Shown piece by piece: positions 1-12,200 of a DNA stretch of 64,000 nucleotides. Below the pieces are notes generated by a model that worked only from the letters and a program-made list of their open reading frames with translations, ran no database searches and was not told where the DNA came from. The position numbers and the translations under genes were made by a program. The first letter of the stretch is position 1. Every line of letters begins with the position of its first letter. Source of the DNA: Liolophura sinensis (taxonomy: Eukaryota; Mollusca; Polyplacophora; Chitonida; Chitonidae). The stretch is from positions 18,779,808 to 18,843,807 of the forward strand of contig NC_088301.1 in assembly GCF_032854445.1 (NCBI RefSeq), written 5' to 3'.

Positions 1-115
1 TTCTGCCGCATCCTGCCCGGTTTCCTCCCACCATAATGCTGGCTGCCGTCGTATACGTGAGATATTCTTGAGTATGGTGTAAAACATCAGTCAAATAAAT
101 AAATAAATTTGTTGT
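1..115 (+). mobile_element. 3' fragment of tRNA-derived SINE (family 1)
   Basis: The fragment carries the family's conserved 3' half: a 'cccggtttcctcccaccataatgctgg' type block (quoted in part), then 'gagtatggtgtaaaacatca' and a short (AAAT)n tail. It is cut by the window edge. It is an older, diverged copy compared with the full-length copy at 55475. Confidence 0.75.
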
Positions 116-257
116 ATGAACTCAGTTCAATTTTCATTTTAATGATCATTCACAAGCGTGTGTTTGTAAGAGTACCTGTAAAATAATGCGATGATTTCAA
201 GGATATATATATTTGCACGCAGTGTGTCATGTTCTTATTTTATTCTCTCTGTTTTAG

Positions 258-3200
258 GATTAAACATCCCCTCAGGGCCCGAGAAGACAGAATATACCTG
301 TGAACTGTGTATCCTTTTGATCTTAAATTTTATCGCATGACATGCACACTGTTTAACATGCACTTGCTAAAGCATGATGACTCTACACTTTGTGTGGTCT
401 ACAATATGGCAGTGGCTTAAAATTTAGCATTATACCCCTTTTATCAAATTTAAGCTAAGGTCAAGTTGATGAAATTCTTTATCATTTTGCACATAAGATA
501 CATTAGAAGCTTAATTATAGACAAATCTGGTAAATCTTGACTTTGTGGCAGGTAAATTTGAAACAGTGGTAATATGATGACTATTATTATGCTGTATATG
601 TACATGCTTTTATTATTATTTACTAATAATAATAATTTACATGTACATGCTTTTATTATTATTTACTACTACTAATAATTTACATTTACATGTAATTTTC
701 CTTGGTCTCAGATGTATGTTACGTAACTTTCAATTCTTAACCCTCTGTCAGATTCTCCAAATTGGATTGTCTTCCAGCCGAACATAGTGATTGATGCCAA
801 ATTAGGTGATTTGTTCACAGATTTATTCAGATGACCAGAATTAATTCCAGTGCAGCAATTTGTCAGTAGTTTTGTGTGCGCTTGTCTCCTTTTAGAATTT
901 TCACTCACATGTTCATAATTTCTGTTCTTGCTTTGAGAGTAGCTGTTATTAAAGAGAATCCTACATAGGTATGGATGTGGTTATTCTTTTCAGTATTTAT
1001 TCTTGATTATTGTACTGAAATTCTATATCTGTTTAAGTGTATCTCACCCAATTCATTTAAGTCTTTTTGAACTTACATTCAGTGGAACATTTTATGGATC
1101 ATTCTGTCATTTATGGTCTCGTTATTAGCACGCCCACTGCAGCAAAATAACCCAAGAGCATCTCATCGATGCTTTTGCTGTGAGTTCAAGTCCAGCTCAC
1201 ACTGGCTAACTGACCGGGTTGTGCCAGGGAAAATCTGTCCAGCAAACCAGCAAATGGTCATGGGTTTCCTCCAGACTCTGCCCGGTTTCCTCCCATCATA
1301 ATGCTGGCTGCGATCGTATAAGTGAAATATCCTTGAGTATGGTGTAAAACTCCAATATGAAGTAAATAAATAAATAATGGTCCCAAATACTCCAACAGGT
1401 TGTCTGTGGTATGTACAGCTGAAACTGAACCCTCTGGTGATCATGATTCCTGACAAGGTAAGAAATGAAAATGACAATGTGCAGGTACCCGTTAATAAAT
1501 TTAGTAACACAAAAACTAGCAGATGGCAGTCAATATGTATATAGTTACCTTCAGAACAGGTGATATTGATATTGTTCGTGGGACATATTGCATATGCCCT
1601 GGAATATCCCTGATTTTCCTTTCAAAAGCCTAACAGTTGTGGCTCATGTCTTTCTGCCCAACTTTACTGGTTTTATTGTGTTTCGCCAAGTTAGATTTTG
1701 ATTTTGACTCAAAAAGGGACAATAAGTTGTGATGCACATATTGCAATGTGTTACCCTGCCCCTCTGGTGAACAGTGTACATTAAGCTGTATATATGTGAC
1801 AATTGTAGTGGTTCATTTTACTCTGTAAACATCTCTGTAATGTGCTGAATAATTGGTCAAGACAGTTCCACCTTGTGGCACATTAACTCCTTGGACTCTC
1901 AGTGTGTGTCCTGCATTCCACTCCAGGACTGTGGTAGTGGTCCACATTACACAGTGTATCTCTCTGTTAGTGTACAAAAGTTATACACTGTCTCTAGGTT
2001 GTCCACATTATACAGTGTATTTCTCTGTTAATGTTCCACAGTTATACACTGAGTGTCTGCATGTTGTCCACATTACACAGTGTATCTGTGCTGGTGTTCC
2101 ACAGTTATACACTGAGTGCCTCCAGGTTGTCCACATTACACAGTGTATCTCCCTGTTAGTGTTCCACGGTTATACACTGAGTGTCTCCAGGTTGTCCACA
2201 TTACACAGTGTATTTCTCTGTTAATGTTCCACAGTTATACACTGAGTGTCTCCATCTTGTCCAGATTACACAATGTATCTCTCTGTGAGGGTTCCACAGT
2301 TATACACTGAGTGCCTCCATGTTGTCCACATTACACAGTGTATCTCTCTGTTAGTGTGCCACAGTTGTACACTGAGTGTCTGCATGTTGTCCACATTACA
2401 CAGTGTATCTCTGCTGGTGTTCCACAGTTACACACTGAGCATCTCCATGTTGTCCACATTACACTGTATAACTCTTGTGTTTTTTATGGCAGTGTAAGCT
2501 GATGGAGTTCCTCTTACTACGGCAGGACAGTAAGAGTGTGATCCTGTCTGTCTGCCGCCAGATGCTTGTACCTGGCCAGCAGGGATCACTTACGAACATT
2601 TCACAGATTTACGATATGTTGAACCGTGTCTACAAAGACTGTCTGGAAAGCGAGATGATGATGCTGGTATGTAGGATTTGTATATAATATGCTTGATGGA
2701 CAATCTTGTGTGAAGGAGTGGAGGGGGGTGGGGTTCCCCAAGGCTTGGTGGTTAGCGTGCTCGCGCTGCACAGTGACTCAGGAGCCTCTCAAGTACAAGT
2801 CCAGCTCATGCTGGCTTCCTCTCCTGTAGTACATGGGAACAATAGGTGAAATATTCAAGAGTACAGTGTAAACGTCAATCAGTAATAAATAAATAAATCA
2901 GTCATATGGGTTTAGGTACTAAACTAGATGTATATATGTAGACTTGTGGCTGTCATAAGTTGTTTATGTAGGAGAAATTTACATATTTGTGCTGTAAACA
3001 AAAATCTTATTGCCTAGTTGTAAAAAGAAAAGCACCTCTCAAATTGCAGATTTGTTTGGAAATCGACAAAGATGTAGGTATTTTTTTCTCTTCTCAGGCT
3101 AATGAGGCTCCAAATGCCCGTCCAGATAGTTACCGTAGAAACCAAGTGATTATTGACCAATCAGATATGTACACGCATGTCTTCTCTGTGTTTGAAGACA

Positions 3201-6200
3201 ATAAGGTGAGTGATATGTCACAATTTTAACCTTTTTATTTTCTGAATTATTACTTCTGTTAAAGTAAACAAGATAGTATTGATACGTTGAGATACATTTG
3301 GATATTTGAAGAAAAATATAAAATATGTTATGGGGAACAACTGCTTACAATAAAGAATTATATGAAGATTGTTAAAAAATAATTTAGAGCCTGAGAATGG
3401 TGTACTAGTTCAATATTTATTAGAAAATGTAATGCATATCTTTTAATCAAAAATGCTAAATCGTTTGCATACTACAGAAACTTTGCTTCTTTTGTCTTTC
3501 ATGCTTTGCTGAAACACTTCGCACTTTGCTGAATAGTAAAAATTCAAACATTGCTTTGCTCACAGGGTATCCAGTACAAGTTCATGGTGGCAGTGCTTAT
3601 TGAGTACATTCGTTCACTTAATCACTTTGTCATCCCAGTGCAGGTAAAAAACATTGGAGGAAGATGTGGAATAAAACAATATAAAAAAGACATATAATAA
3701 CTCAGCTCAGAGTTCAATTTCTTTGAAAGATTCAATTTGATTGGTGATTGATGATTCAAAATCATAGACATACATGGATAATTTGAGTGTTATATTTAGA
3801 TTACATGTACATCAGTCAGGTTTCTGCTTGTTTATATATTTGTTTATTTATTTGATTGGTATTTTACCCTGAACTGAAGAAATTTCACTTATACAATGGA
3901 TGCCAGCATTATGGTGGGAGGAAACTGGGCAGGGCAGACCACCCGTAGATTGCTTGCAGACCTTCAAACATACGACTGAAGAGGAAGCCAGCGTGAGCTG
4001 GACTCATAGGGGCCACATTGGAGGGAGACTCCTGGGTCAATGCACCGTGCTGGCATGCTAATCACCTTAGCCACGGAGGCCGTAAAGTAAGGTTTATATC
4101 AAACATGGGACTAATATGTTTTGTTATATTAGTCCCATATCAGAGTCTCATCAGCGTTAAAATCTAGATTGGATAAATAGAGAGGGGGGGTGGTAGGTGG
4201 TTGATGTGCCGGTGCAGAGCAATGACCCAGGAACCCAGGAACCTCTCATCAATGCAGTCGCTGTGAGTTCTAGTCCAGCTCATATTGGCTTTTTCTCTGA
4301 CCGTGTGTGGGAAGGTCTGGCAGCAACTTGTAAACGGTTGTGTGTTTTCCCCAGGCTCTGCCTGGTTTCTCCCATCATAATGCTGACTGCTCTTTTATAA
4401 GTGAAATATTCCTTACAGCATAAAAGACACCAATCCAATAACTAGATAGCTAAATAAATGGAAAACAATGTTGATTTGTTCTCGTATAGTGTAGTGTGAA
4501 CTTGTATAGATTTGAAATTAGAGTGGGTTAGTATTTACACGTTTAATTTTTGTTATTTTGACTATAACTTTGTCAACTCTCATTGTGCATTGACTGTAAC
4601 AAGCTTAAACACATAAAACTAGTCTAAACATACAGGCATTATTATTGTTGAATTCATGTTGAAATGTGTTGATGCCTGTGAGAATTTGTATCCTGCTGAA
4701 ATATTCGCCAATGAATATTTGGCGAATATTTCAGCTTAGGGAACACCAGTTGTGTTTTGTCGACAAGCAGACACTAAAAAGGTGCAGAAATGGAATAAAA
4801 ATAAGACTAAGAAGGCACCTTCTTGTTTTGTCCAATTTTAACATTTTTTATTATTTTTTTTGTTTTTCTAAGCTTTTCGATCATTTAAATGTGTCTTCAG
4901 CAGGAGAAAATTGCTCAAACAGCCCACATTTCCCACAATTTAGAAGATTATTATAAAGTATTAGCACAGTTGGTAGAGTGTCCGCTTCAGGAGCGGTAGA
5001 TCCAAGGTCAATCCTGGGTCGAGTCACACCTAAGACCTTAAAAGGGGAAGTTATAACTTCTTCGCTTGGTGTGCGGCATTGACGGGATAGCGCAATGACT
5101 GGTTGACCCGTATCAGTATAATGGCTCGGGCGGGGCGTATTACTTGCCCTCTGTAAGTTGCCTCAGTGAAGCAGCAGTAGATAAAAGAGCGGTGGAAATC
5201 CGTCCTGCAACAAGGAGGCACATTACATGCACTCAATGGATTCCTTCATCGTCAGATGACTGAAAAATTGGTAAATACAACATTAAAGCCCATGGCACTC
5301 ACTCACTGTATTAATTATTATTATTATTTGTTAAATCCTCCTCCATCAGTGGGAAAAGAGTTCAGACTGGTGTGGCCTTAGTTTTGGTTTGAGGTTTAAT
5401 ATTAAATAACTTCATCTTCCTCCCCAGCATTACCTGTATGAGTTGATCATAAACACACTGGTTCATCATAACTGTTTCTACCAGCTTCACCAGTTCCTAC
5501 AGTACCACGTACTCAGCGACTCCAAACCCCTGGTGAGTGGAAAAGTGTAATCAGGGGCTGAATCTACAAGCCATTTCTGACTTGAGCAAACATTTCAAAC
5601 CTCTTCACAATGCCTAGTTTTTGGTACTTGAAGTTGAAATTTGGACACATTTGTCGTAAGATAATATTTTTAAGGTGGACAATATGTTGATTCCTAAATT
5701 CCAAAAATAAACTTTAAGATCATACTTCAAATTTTGACCAATCAGAAATGGGTGTGCCGAATCGGCCCAAGAGGCCAAATTCACAATATAGGCCTGTTGT
5801 TCAATGCATGTATTTAAGTTTCTACCTTTATACCCAGTCTTGGATATTTGACTGCTCAATAATATAATAATAATATCTTTATTTTCAGAGGGTAACAAAC
5901 TCAGTCAATATGTCAGTATTTCCCCTGAGGCCCTCCATTCACACAACCACTCTGCAGTCACACAGGTTATCTGACTGCCTGTGGGGGACTTTGTGACAGT
6001 ATAAAGCATTGGGCAACACATACGCGGTTGTTTGTGCAGTCTAACATTCATTAAAGATCACTTGTCTTCCATCAGTATGGTATGCATATCAGGAAACCAC
6101 AAGTGGTAAAGTTCGTCAGTGACTTGCCAATGGTCAGTGGTTTATGCTGTGCACTCAAGTTTCCTCCACCCTAAAAACTGACTGCCATCTTATAAATGAA

Positions 6201-9200
6201 AACATTTTGCGCATAGTGATAAGCAGTCATGAAGTAAATGGGTAAATAACCACTACCATGACAGCCAAGGTTATAGGTGGTAGGTTGCCATGGAAATTAC
6301 ATGAATAGAGATAAACCATACCTATGTTTTATGAAATAGGCCTGTGACAGAGAGAAATAGTTATTTGTAGTATTTGTTCAGTCTTGCATTTGACACTTGC
6401 ATAACACAGTGTGCAACAAAGATTATTGAGACAGTTTTTGCAAAAAGGTGTGAACATTTTTTTCTCTTTCAAAGGATGATAGACTTCTTTACTTGATACG
6501 TGTACATGCATAACAGCCCAGACTTCTTCAGTTGACAAACAGTTTATCTTGTATGGTTGTGGTGTTTGCAACTTACAAAACCATGTGTCAAAGTCACATT
6601 TATTCATCAGTAATGTATGAAAATATATTCATTTATTTATTGATTAGTGTTTTATGCCATACTCAAGAATATTCCATGTATGCGAAGGCGGTATAAAATA
6701 TAAGTCTGCCAGGAACCTGTGGATGTTCCTGGGTTTCCCCAGTTTCCCCGTTTTTCTCTCACTAAAATACTGCCTGCCGTCATACAAGTGAAATACTCTT
6801 GAGTATGCCGTAAAGCACCAATCACATGAATAAATGAATAAATACAAAAAAAATTTATGTAAAATATCACCATTTTACAAGATTGGAAGAGAAAGGTTTA
6901 TCCAACAAGTTTAAAAACCTGATTTTAAAAAAGATACTTACATGTATATACATGTATTTGTTACACTATTGTTATCAGTCCTTAATGCACTGGTACATAT
7001 ATAACCATCTTATTTTCAGGCATGTCTGATGCTATCACTAGAGAGTGTGTACCCTCCTGCTCATCAGCTGGCACTGGATATGCTCAAGGTGAGTATTGCA
7101 TTGTCAGGCCTGTCTGATGCTGTCACTAGAGAGTGTGTACCCTCCTGCTCATCAGCTGGCACTGGATATGCTCAAGGTGAGTATTGCATTGTCAGGCCTG
7201 TCTGAGGCTATCACTAGAGAGTGTCTACCCACCTGCTCATCAGCTTGCACTGGATATGCTCAAGGTGAGTATTGCATTGCCAGGCCTGTCTGATGCTATC
7301 ACTAGAGAGTGTGTACCTTCCTGCTCATCAGCTGGCTCTGGATATGCTCAAGGTGAGTATTGCATTGTCAGGCCTGTCTGATGCTGTCACTAGAGAGTGT
7401 CTACCCACCTGCTCATCAGCTGGCTCTGGATGTGCTCAAGGTGAGTATTGCATTGTCAGGCCTGTCTGATGCTATCGCTAGAGAGTGTCTACCCACCTGC
7501 TCATCAGCTGGCACTGGATATGCTCAAGGTGAGTATTGCATTGTCAGGCCTGTCTGATGCTATCACTAGAGAGTGTCTACCCTCCTGCTCATGAGCTGGC
7601 ACTGGATATGCTCAAGGTGAGTATTGCATTGTCAGGCCTGTCTGATGCTGTCACTAGAGAGTGTCTACCCTCCTGCTCATCAGCTGGCACTGGATATGCT
7701 CCAGGTGAGTATTGCATTGTCAGGCCTGTCTGGTGCTGTCACTAGAGAGTGTCTACCCACCTGCTCATCAGCTTGCACTGGATATGCTCAAGGTGAGTAT
7801 TGCATTGCCAGGCCTGTCTGATGCTATCACTAGAGAGTGTGTACCTTCCTGCTCATCAGCTGGCTCTGGATATGCTCAAGGTGAGTATTGCATTGTCAGG
7901 CCTGTCTGATGCTGTCACTAGAGAGTGTCTACCCACCTGCTCATCAGCTGGCTCTGGATGTGCTCAAGGTGAGTATTGCATTGTCAGGCCTGTCTGATGC
8001 TATCGCTAGAGAGTGTCTACCCACCTGCTCATCAGCTGGCACTGGATATGCTCAAGGTGAGTATTGCATTGTCAGGCCTGTCTGATGCTATCACTAGAGA
8101 GTGTCTACCCTCCTGCTCATGAGCTGGCACTGGATATGCTCAAGGTGAGTATTGCATTGTCAGGCCTGTCTGATGCTGTCACTAGAGAGTGTCTACCCTC
8201 CTGCTCATCAGCTGGCACTGGATATGCTCCAGGTGAGTATTGCATTGTCAGGCCTGTCTGGTGCTGTCACTAGAGAGTGTCTACCCTCCTGCTCATCAGC
8301 TTGCACTGGATATGCTCAAGGTGAGTATTGCATTGTCAGGCCTGTCTGATGCTGTCACTAGAGAGTGTCTACCCTCCTGCTCATCAGCTGGCACTGGATA
8401 TGCTCAAGGTGAGTATTGCATTGTCAGGCCTGTCTGATGCTGTCACTAGAGAGTGTCTACCCTCCTGCTCATCAGCTGGCACTGGATGTGCTCAAGGTGA
8501 GTATTGCATTGTCAGGCCTGTCTGATGCTATCACTAGAGAGTGTCTACCCTCCTGCTCATCAGCTGGCACTGGATATGCTCCAGGTGAGTATTGCATTGT
8601 CAGGCCTGTCTGATACTATCACTAGAGAGTGTCTACCCTCCTGCTCATCAGCTGGCTCTGGATATGCTCAAGGTGAGTATTGCATTGTTCGGCCTGTCTG
8701 ATGCTGTCACTAGAGAGTGTCTACCCTCCTGCTCATCAGCTGGCACTGGATATGCTCCAGGTGAGTATTGCATTGTCAGGCCTGTCTGATGCTATCACTA
8801 GAGAGTTTCTACCCTCCTGCTCATCAGCTGGCTCTGGATATGCTCAAGGTGAGTATTGCATTGTCAGGCCTGTCTGATGCTGTCACTAGAGAGTGTGTAC
8901 CCTCCTGCTCATCAGCTGGCACTGGATATGCTCAAGGTGAGTATTGCATTGTCAGGCCTGTCTGATACTGTCACTAGAGAGTGTCTACCCTCCTGCTCAT
9001 CAGCTGGCTCTGGATATGCTCAAGGTGAGTATTGCATTGTCAGGCCAGTCTGATGCTGTCACTAGAGAGTGTCTACCCTCCTGCTCATGAGCTGGCACTG
9101 GATATGCTCAAGGTGAGTATTGCATTGTCAGGCCTGTCTGATGCTATCACTAGAGAGTTTCTACCCTCCTGCTCATCAGCTGGCACTGGATATGCTCAAG

Positions 9201-12200
9201 GTGAGTATTGCATTGTCAGGCCTGTCTAATGCTATCACTAGAGAGTTTCTACCCTCCTGCTCATCAGCTGGCACTGGATATGCTCAAGGTGAGTATTGCA
9301 TTGTCAGGCTTGTCTGATGCTGTCACTAGAGAGTGTCTACCCTCCTGCTCATCAGCTGGCACTGGATATGCTCAAGGTGAGTATTGCATTGTCAGGCCAG
9401 TCTGATGCTATCACTAGAGAGTGTCTACCCTCTTGCTCATCAGCTGGCACTGGATATGCTCAAGGTGAGTATTGCATTGTCAGGCCTGTCTGATGCTGTC
9501 ACTAGAGAGTGTCTACCCTCCTGCTCATTAGCTGGCACTGGATATGCTCAAGGTGAGTATTGCATTGTCAGGCCTGTCTGGTGCTATCACTAGAGAGTGT
9601 TTACCCTCCTGCTCATCAGCTGGCTCTGGATATGCTCAAGGTGAGTATTGCATTGTCAGGCCAGTCTGATGCTGTCACTAGAGAGTGTCTACCCTCCTGC
9701 TCATGAGCTGGCACTGGATATGCTCAAGGTGAGTATTGCATTGTCAGGCCTGTCTGATGCTATCACTAGAGAGTTTCTACCCTCCTGCTCATCAGCTGGC
9801 ACTGGATATGCTCAAGGTGAGTATTGCATTGTCAGGCCTGTCTGATGCTATCACTAGAGAGTTTCTACCCTCCTGCTCATCAGCTGGCACTGGATATGCT
9901 CAAGGTGAGTATTGCATTGTCAGGCCCGTCTGATGCTGTCACTAGAGAGTGTGTACCCTCCTGCTCATCAGCTTGCACTGGATATGCTCAAGGTGAGTAT
10001 TGCATTGTCAGGCCTGTCTGATGCTATCACTAGAGAGTGTCTACCCTCCTGCTCATGAGTTGGCACTGGATATGCTCAAGGTGAGTATTGCATTGTCAGG
10101 CCTGTCTGATGCTGTCACTAGAGAGTGTCTACCCTCCTGCTCATCAGCTGGCACTGGATATGCTCAAGGTGAGTATTGCATTGTCAGGCCTGTCTGGTGC
10201 TATCACTAGAGAGTGTTTACCCTCCTGCTCATGAGCTGGCACTGGATATGCTCAAGGTGAGTATTGCATTGTCAGGCCTGTCTGATGCTATCACTAGAGA
10301 GTGTGCACCCTCCTGCTCATCAGCTGGCACTGGATATGCTCAAGGTGAGTATTGCATTGTCAGGCCTGTCTGGTGCTATCACTAGAGAGTGTCTACCCAC
10401 CTGCTCATCAGCTTGCACTGGATGTGCTCAAGGTGAGTATTGCATTGTCAGGCCTGTCTGATGCTGTCACTAGAGAGTGTCTACCCTCCTGCTCATCAGC
10501 TTGCACTGGATATGCTCAAGGTGAGTATTGCATTGTCAGGCCTGTCTGATACCGTTTGATGCTGTCTGATGCTTCATTTTCAGGTAAATCTTACATTATC
10601 TGGTGATGCATATGGTGTTATTATTGCACACCTGTAAATACTTAAAGGTTATTATCGCCCATCCTGTAAATGAAATGGCGTACTCACAGGCTCTTGTGGC
10701 TTGCCCATTACCAATCAGCTTACAGGTTTTGGCCCTTTGTGCTTGTTCATCTCCAGCTTTAAGTGAGAAAGTTTCTCAGGTAGTTGGTTAATGGGCTGTG
10801 ATTTAATCTAGCTTTTCCTTCACTTACAAATCTGACTATGATTGGTGTATAAGTAAATTGTTCTTGTATTTGGCATTGAACATCTATGAGACAAATAATT
10901 AGATTTTAGAATATTATATTTAACCTAAAGTTTTGCAAACATTGTTCAAGAAGCACATTTTGTTTGATTCTAATTATTAAACATTATTGAATAATTCTGA
11001 TTAGACTAAATTTTTTTTTAATTTGCACATATATATTTAATAATTATTAACTAATTCTAAGTTAACAATTGTCATTTTGTTAAGGGTTTTAGTCTCTTGC
11101 ATAACCTCATGTGTATGTTGATAGGTAAACTTTTGCCTCAAGTTTCCAAAGGTAATTTTAAATTTACATTGTCAGCTGCAGAGAAAATGTTGTTTTGTTG
11201 TCAGAGGTTGTCCACAGCTAATGAGGAGATCATAGAAGTGTTGCTATCTAAACAACAACTGCTCCCTGCTCTCAGGTAGGTTTATAGTGCTTAATGTTAA
11301 TGAATGCTCCCTTACATTTAGCTCATTCATCCAGTGATTATATAAAAATGGTTTTTAAACGATGAGAACAGAAACTTTATAAGGTTCTCTGCATTTTTAT
11401 TTTCTAGAAAGATACTTTTGCGAATGATTAGTCATAATTGTCATTTTTTGCCCACATGGTAACCAAAATCTCGATTCTGTTGCCGTTAACCAAATGTCAT
11501 TTTTAACCACTGTGGCAATCAAAATTGTTACTCCATGACAAAAAGTTGTTATACTCTTCACACCATATGTATTTGTAATCAAACACGTCATGCCCTGTCA
11601 TTTTGGTTATCAGAATCGATGCTCAATACATCACAGTGCCATTTGACAGAACTGTCAGTACTTGCTGAGCAGATTACAAATGATTTGTCACAATTTCACA
11701 GTATCGCTTTATGTATTTTTAGTGACATTGCCCAGGTGACCTATCAGACCAGAGAGAGTACAGACATGCAAACTACCATACCATGCAGCGGCAAATTAAA
11801 CTTCTCTGTATTTATATACTTCTGTTTTCAATCACATTCATGAAATCTCTTGCTTCAGACTTTCACACGTAAGCCATCATATGCATTATAAAATGATCAT
11901 TCTTGAGACCTTCTGATTGGCCAGGTTTATTCGAATGATTGGTGCCATGGATACAGTGTCATCAAGGAAGTTTCTGGATGCTGCCATGGCAACTGAGGAC
12001 AACATGCTGTTCTATACTGTGTTTAAATTCTTCGAGCAGAGAAATTATCGTCTCAGAGGAAATCCCAGATTTCCATCGGGTAAGTTTTGATAAAATAAAG
12101 TTTTCCTACAAACCATGAGAATAGATATTCAGTATTGATCAAAATTTATACATATACATACACAGTCTATATATGTGTGTTTGTTGCAAAGCAACTCTGT

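Noticed and set aside
4965-5040. tRNA gene
   Set aside because: It has A/B-box-like parts, but the arms do not close properly and the sequence continues into the SINE family-2 body, so it is a tRNA-derived SINE head.
7096-10549. Some forty overlapping 65-69-codon open frames beginning MHCQ
   Set aside because: They are the same reading frame through successive 88-bp units of the exon array, starting in the spacer and ending at the same TGA; none has its own start context.
7020-10560. CRISPR-like array
   Set aside because: The units are near-identical throughout with no unique spacers, and the repeat is a known coding exon in a eukaryotic gene.
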